A stretch of DNA of 64,000 nucleotides from Sorex araneus (GCF_027595985.1 NC_073303.1:19724770-19788769), one strand, 5' to 3'; positions 1-11,039 are shown, counted from the stretch's first letter. Notes: generated by a model not told the origin, from the letters alone. Made by a program: numbers and translations.

Positions 1-145
1 AGGAACAGATTGCATCTCTAATCTTCTGTGATTCTTAAAAGTTTTAACATCTGAAAACAGGAAGGTGCTGAACAATCTGTGTAGTATGCGAGATCTTTGA
101 GAAATAAGGAAACAAAAGAATGCATATTCATGTTTTTGTATAGTT

Positions 146-500
146 ACTATCACTATCATCCCATTGAGGGTCGATTTTCTCGAGCGGTCTCAGTAACGTC
201 TCCATTCGTCCTAGCCCTGAGACTTTAGCACACTCTCTTTACTCGTCCTTCCCAACAGTGTCTCGTTTGAGGCTCTTTCAGGGTCAGGAGAATGAGACCC
301 ACCATTGTTTCTGTATTTGGCATATGAATACGCCACGGGAAGCTTGCCAGCAGGCTCTCTGGTGTGGGCAGGAAAACTCTCAGTAGCTTGCCATGTTCTC
401 TGTGACATGTCTTAAAAGTCTTAAACACAAAGTTGCTGGAGATGGGGGACTGAACCCGGGGCTTCAGACATGCAAAGCCACGCCCTCTGTGCCACGCCCT
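146..500 (-). repeat. Long variant of SINE-G (antisense)
   Basis: Read on the minus strand, this copy carries the SINE-G landmarks: 'caagctactgagag', 'cgtattcatatgcc', 'gagacgttactgag' and 'gctcgagaaaatcgac'. A segment of about 100 bp lies between 'ccaaatacag' and 'gagacgttactg' and is absent from ordinary SINE-G copies. The same extra segment occurs in sense at 13.4-13.5 kb, so it defines a subfamily rather than a private insertion. A degraded tRNA-like head ('gaacccggggcttcagacatgcaaag' region, antisense) lies toward 500. Confidence 0.6.
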
Positions 501-685
501 CCCCACCCCAGAACCGGAAGAGCCCAGGATCAAATGGCTCTTTGTCATTCTGTTAGACACGAATGATATGCAAAACTTAAGTGACCCCTCTCTTTCCAGT
601 CGTTGAGACTTGCCCACCCTACTGGGGAGGCCACTCTGCAGGTGCACAGACTCTCCATGTCTTGCTAAACTGGAAAAGGCGACCT

Positions 686-772
686 CAGGCAGGGCCGGGG
701 AAGCCCAGTGGAGTGCTTGCCTTGCACCTGTGAGGTCTCTGGTTCTATCCCAGAATCACAAAAAAAAACCTA
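686..772 (+). repeat. Degenerate SINE-A head
   Basis: Resembles the tRNA-like head only ('cagtggagtgcttgccttgc', then 'ggttctatccca'), followed by an A-run. The body is missing. It is an old or 3'-truncated copy. Confidence 0.4.
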
Positions 773-962
773 GTGTATAGTTACAATAAGTAAAAACACA
801 GAAAAAAAAAAACACACGGAATAAGACTATACTTAAACATTTTTTTTAAATCCAATATTAATGATGAAATTAACTCTAAGTAGCTTCAATCTCTGACCAA
901 AAATCCATAAAAATCAGCTTCTATTAAAGCAAATGTAATATAAGTAAGAAACTGAGATATTA

Positions 963-1136
963 TGGGCAGGGCACTTACCTTGCACACATTTGACCTGAGT
1001 TCCATCCTTCACACCCCATATGGTCCCCAGAGCCCCACCAGGAATGATACCTGAGTCCAGAGCCAGGAGTAAACTTCAAGCACTGCCAAGAGTGGCCCCC
1101 AAAACAAAACAAAACAAAACAAAACAAAACAAAAAA
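963..1136 (+). repeat. SINE-A, old copy
   Basis: The head begins at 'gggcagggcacttaccttgc'. The body has 'ccccatatggtccccagag' and 'gagccaggagtaaac', and the tail is AAAAC repeats. The diverged B box ('gagttccatcc') suggests an older subfamily than the copy at 1291. Confidence 0.75.
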
Positions 1137-1290
1137 CCAACCAAACAAAAACTGATAAAAATGGCTACTGAGTGGAAAACTGATAATGACTGGCAGAAAG
1201 GAATGAGACTTTTTATATCCTTTTCAGTTTGGAATCACATAAAAGTATTAATTAAGCCAATACATGATTGAGTTAAAATTGAAGGTCTTT

Positions 1291-1430
1291 GGGGACTGGA
1301 GTGATAGCATAGCAGGTAGGGCATTTGCCTTGCATGCGGCTGACCCGGGTTCGATTCCCAGCATCCCATCAGCTCCATTGAGCATCGCCAGGTGTGACCC
1401 AAAAAGCAAATAAATAAATAAATAAATAAA
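1291..1430 (+). repeat. SINE-A, internally deleted
   Basis: The head is complete, with a good B box (gggttcgattcc). About 40 bp of the body ('aattcctgagtgcagagcc' region) is deleted, and the tail is AAAT repeats. A TSD of about 15 bp (aaaattgaaggtcttt / aaaattgaaagtgttt) flanks it, so it is an independent insertion. Confidence 0.88.
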
Positions 1431-1685
1431 ATTGAAAGTGTTTGTATTATTAAAAATATCTGCTTCTTTTCTGCCGCCGCGCGAGCTCGACCCTGGAGGC
1501 AACTGAACTCCTTTGGACACGAGCAGCTCCCCCAAAATGCCTCCAAACTGTGTGGTCAGAGCTACTGGCCCCTGGGCTTCCAGCGGGGCACGGTCTTTTC
1601 TCTCTCAACTCTCTCTTATTGACTGCAGCGAGGTGATTGCCGGTTTTTAGAGTATGCAGATACCCACGGAAGTCCGGGAAAGCCG

Positions 1686-1755
1686 AGGGGGCGGGATTTC
1701 CGGATCCACCCTGCGCCGATATTTAAGCACAGCACCATGTGGGTACATTCTTTTC
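1686..1755 (+). promoter_or_regulatory. Putative Pol II promoter in CR-1 monomer 1
   Basis: A GC box (gggggcggga, about 1687-1696) runs into a kappaB-like 'gggatttccg'. A TATA-like 'tatttaag' follows at 1720-1727. The second monomer starts about 28 bp downstream at 1748 with a pyrimidine run (ttcttttct), the expected spacing from TATA to start site. The 5' end of the whole element at 1464 begins with the same pyrimidine motif. Function is inferred from sequence only. Confidence 0.5.
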
Positions 1756-2817
1756 TGCCGCTGCGCGAGCTCGACCCCGAAGGCAACTGAACTCCTTTGG
1801 ACACGAGCAGCACCCCCAAAATGCCTCCAAACTGTGTGATCAGAGCTACTGGCCCATGGGCCTCCAGCGGGGCACGGTTCTTCTCTCCAGGCTTCTCCAT
1901 CATATGAGCACCACGAAAGGGAAGTAAAAGATTGCAGTGATGCAATTACCAAAAGAATTTTCCCTGGACTTCATATGGAAATCCCAAACCGCGACCTAAT
2001 ATCTCCTGATTGTCAGCAATGTGAAAAGGTTCCTTTTTAGCAGATCTTACTGAGGGGGGAAACTCCAAATAATAGTACCGTGTTTTTTGTTGAAATATTG
2101 AAGGTAATCAAAGTAGCAGCTATTTCTTTAGACTGTGAACTAAGCCAAAGCCCCATACCGGCCGAGGTGAGGAAATATCCTTCTTTCTTGGTTCTTTTCC
2201 CTTTTCTGGGAGAAACGCGGTGTGATGTCCACCATATTATGAAGTCTATTAAGCAGGCACGAACTTAGAGGTGCGGGAATGGGAGGGGAAAAAAAAAACA
2301 AAACTAATATACTTTGAACAGCGGGACGCTTGGGAAGTCTCGGGCCGATACCAGCGCATGCTCCGCTGAGACTCGACCCGGGTGGCCACACTTTGAGTGG
2401 CCACGATGTTGCTGATCAACCAGAATCCGGAGCCTAACTAGACTACTTCCAGTCCCAGAAACTACTTGTAACCATGTCTCTAGACTGAACTAAGTTATAG
2501 CCCCACGCCGGCAGAGGACTGGAAATATCCTTTTTTCTCGTAGGGCGGTGTGGTGTCAGCCATAAGATGAGGACTATTCATTAAGCAGGCACGAACTTGG
2601 TGGCGCGGGAAGGAGGGGGGAAAAACTCTATGTACTTGAAACAACAGGACTTCATATCTCTCCAGTTTCAGCAATGGAAAACTAATTATCAAATGCTGCA
2701 TGGGCAGTAGGGCTATCTTTCTTGGGGGAAAACTGCAACAATAGTGAATGTTGTGTTGAAATATGGAATGTAATTAAGGTAAAGTGAAAATGAAGTGAAA
2801 TTTATCAACTAAGCAGG

Positions 2818-2852
2818 CAGGGATGGGGGGTGGGGGGCGGGGGGTGGGAGGT
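2818..2852 (+). other. G-quadruplex-capable tract in CR-1 3' end
   Basis: Four closely spaced runs of three to six G lie just upstream of 'ggtatactgggg'. G-rich or complementary C-rich tracts occupy the same relative position at about 32009, 8386-8414, 33050-33072 and 48343-48357. Mammalian L1 3' UTRs commonly carry such a polypurine/G4 tract. Confidence 0.65.
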
Positions 2853-2999
2853 ATACTGGGGTCTTTGGTGGTGGAATATGGGCACAGGTGAAGGGATGGG
2901 TGTTTGAGCATTGTATAACTGAGACATAAACCTGAGAACTTTGTAAATTTCCACATGGTGATTCAATAAAAATAAATTTAAAAAAATTATTCAAAATAG

Positions 3000-3560
3000 A
3001 ACTTTATCTGTTCTTGCCCTATAATGTCTTCACTTCCATTATTTATTTCTTTCAGGGGAAAAAAGAGCTCACTGCTTTTTAATAGAGCTTGTTTTTTTTT
3101 AATTTAAACTTTAGTTTGGTTAATATCATTCTTTAAACACACACACACAAGCACAAACACACACACACACATGTATTTTCTTGAAACTTGTTGAAAGGTT
3201 TTCCAGTCATTTACACCTCAGTGTGAATTGGTTTAAGTAGTAAATTTTCCATTCTAATTGCCCTTATTTAAACAGGAAGAATAGGTAAATAGCATACCAT
3301 ACTTTGATATCTAGAACTTCTAAAGATTCTTGTTTCCTAGTGTAGGAAACAGTTTATTATATGTTGTTTTAAAGGAGACAACTGATAAACATCTCCCCAC
3401 TGAATTTTATAACTATTTTCAAATATTAGCATTTTATTATGGTAAAACAATAATCTATGTTCTGATGTTCTGCCCTAGAGCCTAGTTATGTTAATTCTGT
3501 GTTTATGGAAAATCGTGTTTGATTTCAGGAGTAAAAATTCAAAATTCTGAAAAAAAATAT
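3000..3560. other. Unassigned AT-rich sequence with a short CA repeat
   Basis: No gene or recognised repeat. It contains a broken (CA)n tract at about 3137-3171 and otherwise looks like ordinary AT-rich intergenic DNA. Confidence 0.5.
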
Positions 3561-3566
3561 CTGCTT

Positions 3567-3736
3567 GCCAGAGTGATAATACTGCAGGCAAGGTGTTTGC
3601 CTTGCACGAGGCTCACCCAGCCTTCGTCCCAGGTACCTCATATGATACCCCAAGTCCCACCAGGAGTTATCCCTGAGCTTAGAGCTAGGAGTTAGCCCTG
3701 GGCACCACCAAGTGTGGCCCTAAAACAAAACAAAAT
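3567..3736 (+). repeat. SINE-A, diverged
   Basis: The head runs 'gccagagtgataatactgc' to 'cttgcacgaggctcaccc'. The B box has decayed, the body 'caggagttatccctgagc' is recognisable and the tail is AAAAC. Confidence 0.75.
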
Positions 3737-4276
3737 AAATGTCTGCTTTCATTCATATAATAACTGTGTCTAACAGTCTGAAATGACTATCTTCCTACCC
3801 AATACATGTCTTTATCAAAACTTTACCCATTAAAAGGCCTCACACTCACCTCATTATTATCTTGATTTTTAAACTTCAGTTTTATCTTTTTTTTTTTTAA
3901 AAAGACATGAATTCGATCCGGTTTTTACACTTATTTGGTCCCCCATATCCTATTTTCTTGATGCTTGTGCAGTTTAGATTGTATGTTCTTTGAGTAAAGT
4001 AAGGTATCTGATCTTGCAATATGTCTATTTAAGCAGGAGCCAGGATGGAGTTCTGTCTCCTCAGTGTCAGCTCAACCCTCATGCCCCAAAAGCCTGAAAG
4101 ACCTCAGTCTGCTGCTCTTCCCAGTGGACCAACAGCTGTGAGAACCTCTAGACTCGGCCTGAGCATCACCACTATGAACATCTGTCACGGTGTCATAGGA
4201 TCTTCCTCATCAGAAAGTCCTTCTTCAGTGGACTCTGGGAAGGTCACTGTGACTTTCCCCGAGGGTGGTGGTACCC

Positions 4277-4446
4277 GTTTGTTGTTGTTTGGGTCACACC
4301 CAGCAATGCTCAGGGGTTACTCTTTGCTCTGCACACGGAAATTATTCCTGGCGGTGCTCAGGGTACCATGTGGGATGCCAGGGATTAAGCCCAGGTTGGC
4401 TACATGCAAGGCCAATGCCCTACTCGCTGTACAATCGTTCTGGCTC
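4277..4446 (-). repeat. SINE-A (antisense)
   Basis: Antisense body 'gggtcacacccagcaatgct' is followed by 'ggcggtgctcagggtaccat' and the head complement 'acatgcaaggccaatgccct'. GTT repeats replace the pure T-run at the tail end. Its antisense translation forms part of a 189-codon open frame at 4045-4614, which I do not regard as a gene. Confidence 0.85.
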
Positions 4447-4619
4447 TGTGGCAACACAGTTATTCTTGACATCTATCTGCCATTTTCCTGTCTTCCTAAT
4501 ATCTTGCTATTAAACAATTCATTTCTTGGGTACCCATCTCTTTTGTCTCTAGAAACACTTCAACCTTTTGGGAAGGACCTACAGGTTCCTACGCCTGCTG
4601 GCCAGAAAATATAGAAGAC

Positions 4620-5140
4620 ATATTTTGTGTACTTTCTGATGGTTGTGACAGAAAAACCAGTGTAGGTACTATTTTATGCATTAAGGCCCAATATTGCAAA
4701 ATTATAGTTTTCAGTTGTGACATCTGCTGCTGCTTAGCTTAATGGGGAAAGTTTTGGTGGACTGCCAGGAAATTTCCATGGGCCTGTGTGACCCTGCAGA
4801 TCACGATTTGAAGAACAGGACTCTTTTCACCTAGCCATCTCTGTGGCGCTCTCATGTTCAGAAACCCTGCCTGCTAACCCATCCCTTGGAATTATGAGCC
4901 CTAACTGGCATTTACACATAAGGTTGTGGGGTTCCCTTGGGCTGCAAACGAGAGTGTTTGCATATTCCGTTGACCTTGTCTGGTTCTTTAAGCTACTGTA
5001 GCAGGCTGAGAAAGCAAGGGTTAAACTACACCGAAATGTGGCCCAGTTAAATGACAATAGTTTCCCATTACAGAAGCATCTTTCCACCTGCAAAGGGTTG
5101 AAAATTAGTCGGAAAGATATTTTGAGTAACAAACCTATGG
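4620..5140. other. Unassigned single-copy sequence
   Basis: No repeat or gene signature recognised between the SINE at 4.4 kb and the SINE cluster at 5.15 kb. Confidence 0.4.
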
Positions 5141-5167
5141 TATTTATTTTATTTATTCGTTTTTGTT

Positions 5168-5410
5168 GGGCTGGAGTGATAGCACAGCGGTAGGGTGTTA
5201 GCCTTTCACTCGGGCGACCGGTGTTCTATTCCTCCGCCCCTCTCGGAGACAGCAAGCTACCGAGAGTATCGAGCCCGCACGGCAGAGTCTGGCAAGCTAC
5301 TGGTGGCGTATTCGATATGCCAAAAACAGTAACAATAAGTCTCACAACGGGAGACATTACTGGTGCCTGCTTGAACAAATCGATGAGCAATGGTATGACA
5401 GTGACAGTGA
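5168..5410 (+). repeat. SINE-G
   Basis: The tRNA head (gggctggagtgatagcac) leads into 'cctctcggagacagcaagct', 'gcgtattcgatatgcc', 'gagacattactggtgcc' and the terminal 'atgacagtgacagtga'. There is no A-tail. TSD attcgtttttgtt / attcatttttgtt. The target is the T-rich (tail) end of the older antisense SINE-A that continues to 5587. Confidence 0.9.
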
Positions 5411-5587
5411 TTCATTTTTGTTGTTGTTTGGGGGCTACACTTGGCTGTGCCCGGGACCTACTCCTGAACCTGTGCTCAGGGATTATTCCTGGCTGGCTCA
5501 GGGGGCCAAATGGAGATTAGGGAATTGAACCCAGATCTATTCTGTGCAAGACAAGCACCCAACCCACTGTACTATATCTCTGGCTCT
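5411..5587 (-). repeat. SINE-A (antisense), split by SINE-G
   Basis: Old diverged copy: 'tttgggggctacacttggct', 'ggattattcctggc', 'caagacaagcacccaaccca'. Its T-rich end was the landing site of the neighbouring SINE-G. Confidence 0.8.
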
Positions 5588-5607
5588 CACAAACCTGTAG
5601 TATTTTA

Positions 5608-5775
5608 TTTTATTTTATTTTGCTTTATGGGTCACACCTGGCAATGCACAGGGGGTTACTCCTGGCTCTGCACTCAGGAATCACCCCTGGCGGTGCTCAG
5701 AGGACCATATGGGATACTGGAAATCAAACTAGGGTCGGCCGCGTGCAAGGCAAATGCCCTACCCGCTCCAGCCCC
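5608..5775 (-). repeat. SINE-A (antisense)
   Basis: The tail is ATTTT repeats and the body is well preserved. A TSD of about 17 bp (aaacctgtagtatttta / aaacctgtggtatttta, 5591-5607 and 5776-5792) fixes both ends. Confidence 0.92.
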
Positions 5776-5792
5776 AAACCTGTGGTATTTTA

Positions 5793-7307
5793 AAGGAATT
5801 TTTCTTCTAGAGTAACTGATCACCCTGGTAATGCCCATTTAAGATGTGAACATGAATGATTGAATCAGATTCTGGTGGTTAGAAGAATGTAATACTATCT
5901 CACTTTGTCTGTAGAAGTTCAAGACATGTCACCCTCGAATCTGGCCGACCGAGACTTGAGCTGTTGACATTTAAAAAACAGCAAGTACAGCAAGAAGCTT
6001 TCTCTGAATTCCCCTTTCCTTCCCCAAAGCATCCTCTAAAAAGGAATTAAAGTGTCATAAGTCCCCTCTCTCTAGAAGTTTCCTCACCTAAGGAGAGAAA
6101 AAGTAGGTTCTTGCTTACAGGACAGGAGATTCGAAGTTGGCACCACATTGTCAAAAAGTCTCTTACTCGGACCCTGCCTTCAAAGACCCTAGTTTTCTTT
6201 CCTAAGAACCACACACTCTCTGATGACACCCGTGTCCCCTGCCGTTTTCTTGATGGTGTATCTGCCAGGAATGCAGTCCACCTCAGAGAGTTACTCATTT
6301 TCTCTGTGTCTCCCATGTTCACAAAGTGTTAATAATGTTAATGAATAGCTAGGCTGAAGAGGCAGCTCACCAGGCCGAAAACAGGCTTTAACAGGATCCT
6401 TTAATGAGGTCCTGGGTTCAATGCCTGGGATTTCGTAGTTCCCTGACCACCCCAGGGAACGACCTCCCTCCCCACCCCCCCACACAGACAGAGCTGAGAG
6501 TCCCACCGGATGTGGGCCTGAAACAAAACTTCTGTTTTTGTTTCTCTTGTTACTGTCTTTCATTATAAGGGTTGCAGCTAAGCACTCAGAAGGGTAGAGG
6601 AAAGTTTATTTTTCTTCTCCTACACATTCTCATTTTAAGTTACAGTTTTCCCAAGCTGGTATGTAGCTTGGGAACATTCACAAGTACATTAGGTTCATCA
6701 TATTTATAATTTCCATTTATTCCATTTTTAGTTATTTAAATACATTTGATTTAATGTAAGTCAAACAACTGAACTACTAGAAGAAAATACAATATATTTA
6801 ATGGAATATATTAAACTTAAATGCACAGTGCAAGATGTGTAATGGCATCTAATTAAATTTGTATATAGAACTAGAAGTTTTCAAAGAATATTTTTGGGTA
6901 AAATTTGCTAAACTTACAAACAGAATAATATCATAGTGAATTTAAGTTAAAACCTTAGAGGATTAAGTATGTAATTTTTTTGGTAACTTTAACAAACTAT
7001 ATTCATTGTCAAGCCAATACAATTATTTGAAGTTTTTCCCTTACACACAGAAACAACCCTCAAGTCACCAATTGTCTTTTGAAAAAGAGGAAGTTTTGCT
7101 GATTTTTGAGGTGAGTGAATTGAGAATACTAAGTGAAGGAAATGGATATTGTGTGAGAAATTGAACTTAGGGTTTTGGCATTAAATGTTCCTGCATCCCA
7201 CTTTGGATTCATCTGCATCCAAACTTGGAATTACTTTCTTTTACTTAATGAAGATCCCATGCCTCTTCCTCTCCTCTTTCGTACTTCCTAAATAAAATAT
7301 ATTCTAT
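5793..7307. other. Unassigned, mostly single-copy DNA
   Basis: Strongly AT-rich from 6600 to 7300. A very decayed SINE-like stretch at about 6352-6545 ('ggttcaatgcctggga') is possible. No gene seen; the open frames are under 92 codons on both strands. Confidence 0.45.
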
Positions 7308-7480
7308 GAGGCCAAAGAGATAATACAGCAGGTAAGTCGCTTGCCTTTCACACAGCTGACATGGGTTCTACCCCCAGCATTCCCTATGAGTACCTTCCAG
7401 GAGTGCTCTCTGAATGCAGAGCCAGGAGTAAGCCCTGAGTACCTCCAGGTGTGACCCAAAAACTAAAACCCAAACCAAAT
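7308..7480 (+). repeat. SINE-A, diverged
   Basis: Head 'gaggccaaagagataataca', then 'cttgcctttcacacagctga', body 'gagccaggagtaagccctga', and a tail of mixed A-rich repeats. Confidence 0.8.
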
Positions 7481-7845
7481 CAAACAATTGAAGTATTTAG
7501 TAGTTCACAAATAAAGAAGCATAGAAAGGGTTAGAGAGTAATTTAGGGCTTAAGGCATGTTCTTTGCATGCAGACAACCCCATCTGGAGGTCTGGAACCA
7601 TCAAGTTCAATAATGAAGCCCCCCTCCCCACCCCCTCTAAATCACCAGGATAACCCTGGTCATTCCTGGAACCCCTGGGTCCAAGCACCAGTGCATCTTC
7701 AGGCTCTTGCATAGAACCACCAATACTGTTGGCTAAGAATTACCAGGAGGAGCTCCTAGTCCCCTGCTTGCTACTTTGGAGGCCGCCTAAACTAAAAAGC
7801 AATAAGTAATACTGTTAAATACCCTTTCCTCACAGCAGATTGGAT

Positions 7846-8020
7846 TTGTTGGGAGGCCAAACATGGCGATATTCAGTGCTTATTCCTGGCTCTTTCTCAG
7901 GGATCACTCCTCAAAGGGCTCACTCAAAGGGCTCAGGGGACCACACAGAGTGCTGGGTTCGAACTCAGCTTGACCATATGAAAGGAAGGTGCCCTACCTG
8001 CTGTACTATTGCTCCAGTCC
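7846..8020 (-). repeat. SINE-A (antisense) with internal tandem duplication
   Basis: Antisense body and head are recognisable ('gctgtactattgctccagtc'). A 12-bp motif (tcaaagggctca) is repeated inside the body at about 7911-7936, a slippage change private to this copy. Confidence 0.8.
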
Positions 8021-8040
8021 TTATCTTCTTGAAGCAGAAT

Positions 8041-8225
8041 CTTTTTTTGTTTGTTTGTTTTGTTTTTTGGGTCACACCCTTCGATGCATAGGGCTTACTC
8101 CTGGCTCTGCACTCAGGAATTGCCCCTGGCAGTGCTCAGGGGATCATATGGGATGCTGGGAATCGAAACCGGGTCAGCTGAGTGCGAGGCAAATGCCCTA
8201 CCTGCTGTGCTATCACTCTAGCTCC
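8041..8225 (-). repeat. SINE-A (antisense)
   Basis: The tail is TTTG repeats and the body is well conserved. TSD gaagcagaat on both sides (8031-8040 and 8227-8236). Confidence 0.93.
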
Positions 8226-8239
8226 TGAAGCAGAATATT

Positions 8240-8600
8240 CTTTATTTTTATTTTATTTTATTTTTTAATTGAATCACCATGTGGAAAGTTACAGAGTTTT
8301 CAGGCTTAAGTCTCAGTTACACAATGCTCAAACACCCATCCCTTCACCAGTGCACATATTCCCCCACTAAGAACCACAGTAAACCTCCCCCCACCCCCCT
8401 GCCCCCCCAGCCCCCTGTGTAGCTGTAGCTGATAAATTTCACTTTACTTTCTCTTTACTTTGATTACATTCAATATTTCAAAAAAAAAAACAACTCCCTA
8501 TTATTGTTTGGAGTTTTCCCCCGCCAAAGTCAGACCTGCTGGAAAGGAAGAATTTGATAGTTTATTTTCCATTGCTGAGAATAAGAGATATGAGGTTGTG
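8240..8600 (-). mobile_element. CR-type L1-like 3' end (antisense)
   Basis: Begins 'ttgaatcaccatgtggaaag' after a T/A-rich stretch. The C-rich tract at 8386-8414 complements the G4 tract. The 'tttccattgctgagaata' segment matches the copies at 33.2 and 31.85 kb. The right boundary is uncertain. Confidence 0.75.
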
Positions 8601-8809
8601 TGGCCACAATAGTGGCCGTGAGGTAATTCCTGAAGTGGAATTCCAAAGCTCCAGGACAATGTTAGAGACAGTGTCTCCAGCTATGCAGGAAGAAAGCATA
8701 AGGAGAATGTGTGTTTCCTTCTTCCTGTTATCACTGTGAACCTACACCAAAACTTGGACTAATCGAAAGAAAACTTACCTGGAATCCAAGGTATGAAACT
8801 TTCATAGCA

Positions 8810-10110
8810 AGGGCCAGCAGGAGAGTGTATAGATGGATGGAAAGGGAGAGGGAGGTAGTTCTATTATGATAGAAGCCCAGCGTAGAGCAACAGCTGTAAG
8901 AGACAAGACATCTCAGATGTGCAGAATTCACCCTGAGGGGCAGAGGGGTTTTGTTGTTTGTTTGTTTTTTGTAGTGAATTCCCAGCGCTCCTATCCTACA
9001 AGTCTGTACCTACAACATAGGAGGGGAGGCAGCTGTAAACAGGTCAAATCACATGCAAGTGCCATCTCGGATCTCATTCTCCATTGTGACAGACCCTGAG
9101 TGCGAATTCCTGAAGAAAGTTCTGGCTACCCCAAACAAAGAACTGACTAGGAGGGCACTGAAAGACAATATCAAAGTGTTGTTTCAAGTCAGGCCCTGCA
9201 GTTGACAGCTGGCTGCTAACAAGCCAGCCACGGCCCTAGAGAAAGAAGCACCTAGCATGTCTCATAGCACAGTTAGTTAGGCAGGGAGTCCACTGCCTGC
9301 TGCTTTCTGCCGATGCTCTGTCACTGAAGAAGCTGGATGTGAAGCTCCAGCCTTTCCTCTTCTCCCTTTTTAAGCAGGGTCTACTTTCAGAGGTGTTCGG
9401 GATTTCTGGGGCACGCCCAGTGATGCTCAGCCTGGAGGTGCAGGACCCGACAGTCTACTAATTGAGGCTCTCAAGATTACCCAAATAGAGCTAGGGGGCT
9501 GTCAGGGCCATAACTAGCAGTCTGGGGGGGGGCATGTGTTCTAGGGGTCAAATTCAGGAACTTGTGTTTGCTCATTTTGTGCTGGCTCATTGAGCTAGCA
9601 GCCCACACCAGACTCTGCTTGTTCGGTTGGTTGGTTGGGTTTTTTTCAGCCCTGTTGGACATGGAGCAGGGCAGGAGCGACTCTGTCATGCCTGGTTCCT
9701 GCTTCGCATTTTGTTTTACTTAAACCTTTTTCCTTTTTGCTTTTCTTAAAATACCACTTCTCCTCACACCCCCTCCTCCCCCCCCCCCCCCACTGCCATC
9801 TCTAAGGGAAGGACAACTGGGCTGGAAACTCGGCCTTGGCAAATAGTTTCATAGCCGCTATCCACTGTCTATAGAAGCCACCCAGATGCAAGCAGGGGGG
9901 TAGTTGACAGAATGTTCTGAAAATATGTCTAGATCACCTATCTGTAAGTGCTTGTTTGTACTACTTGAAAGTATGTTTTCTTCTGAGTTATGAAACTTGC
10001 ATTTTCACTTATGTTTTTGTTAGAATCCATAAGTGGTCTACGTGCTTAGAGGCTTGACCCCAGCTAGCTGGCTTAATAAACTCCACTTGTGTGTTGCGTT
10101 ACTGGCTGAA
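8810..10110. other. Unassigned sequence with poly-C tract
   Basis: Contains a C-rich run at about 9768-9791 and SINE-like traces near 9400 that are too decayed to delimit. No coding signal seen. Confidence 0.4.
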
Positions 10111-10111
10111 C

Positions 10112-10285
10112 TTTTTTTTTTCTTTTTGGGTCACACCTGGTGATGCACAGGGGTTACTCCTGGCTCTGCACTCAGGAATTATGCCTGTCAGTGCTCAGGG
10201 GATCATATGGGATGCTGGGAATCGAACCCGGGTCTGCCGCATGCAAGGCAAACGCCCTACCCACTGTACTATCCGCTCTAGCCCC
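10112..10285 (-). repeat. SINE-A (antisense)
   Basis: Well-preserved copy with B box complement 'gggaatcgaacccgg'. TSD ctgaacttttt at about 10106 and 10290. Confidence 0.92.
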
Positions 10286-10289
10286 ATGA

Positions 10290-10800
10290 CTGAACTTTTT
10301 GTGTGGATTCGGAGGGGGAAATTATCGACACGACACCGGACCCTAACAGGCCAAACCCTGCCTGTTCTTAAACCCAACTTGCTCCAGATTCCCAATCACT
10401 ACCATGTTATTAACTTTAAGGTTTTGATACTATTATTTTAGTGCCTTTTTAGTGGGAACTGTGGCAGTGCTGTTTTTCTGATTTTTGACAATGGTTACAT
10501 TTGTGTTTTCTCTTTTTTTTATTTGACAAACTTTCCCTGGGGGGTATCAATTGTATTTAAGTAAAAGAAATGAATTGCAATTTGCTGATATAAATAAAAG
10601 AAATATAAATCAAATAAATAGGAGACATTATTAGTGTTTGGAGTTGGAGATCAGGCTGATGGTTTCTCACATGGAACAATAGTGTAGGATGATATGGAGG
10701 CGGTGGGGTGACGTTAGTCTCTAGTCATGCATTTATAATTGGCTTCTCCAATATATCCACTGACCTTATGTTATGTGCCTTCCCATCATCCAAAGGAAAA
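10290..10800. other. Unassigned AT-rich sequence
   Basis: No recognised repeat or gene between the SINE at 10.2 kb and the old L1-like stretch from about 10.8 kb. Confidence 0.4.
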
Positions 10801-11039
10801 AATGTTGATCAATGTGTAATTACAAGAAAATTTATTGCGCTGGTTACTTAAAAATGTGTGAACTCTTTTTATATACGATACACTTGGATAAAAATCAACT
10901 TCCAAAACAAAAAGGAAGGGATAAGACAAGCTCAACTGGGAGAAACATAGTCTATCAATTGGTTTTATATTTTCTATTTGTCCATGTATACTGTATCATT
11001 CCTTGTGAATTAATGAAACACACTGAAGCTTTTCTTGTG

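Larger units (their letters stand above)
1464..2987 (+). mobile_element. Composite non-coding retroposon CR-1, near full length
   Basis: The 5' end consists of two promoter-like monomers, 1464-1747 and 1748 to about 1900. Both start 'ttcttttctgccg' and are very similar for about 140 bp. The body holds diverged duplicated modules: 'gactgtgaactaag' at 2131 against 2483, and 'aagcaggcacgaactt' at 2251 against 2583. The end is G-rich and L1-like: 'ggtatactggggtc', 'ccacatggtgattcaataaaa', then an A-rich tail. Flanks 'attattaaaaata' (about 1445) and 'attattcaaaata' (about 2985) look like a slightly mutated TSD. There is no ORF above about 110 codons. Copies of parts occur at 31.5 and 33.6 kb. It resembles SVA or HAL1 elements in logic, but I recognise no named family. 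Confidence 0.72.

Noticed and set aside
1020..1271. Small ORF beginning in a SINE-A with a lysine-rich stretch
   Set aside because: The lysine/threonine run is the translated AAAAC tail.
4045..4614. 189-codon open frame
   Set aside because: A large part of it is the antisense translation of a SINE-A (4277-4446); no domain and no splice structure.
7531..7725. Further SINE-A copy
   Set aside because: Only 'gttctttgcatgcagacaac' and scattered words match; too weak to list.
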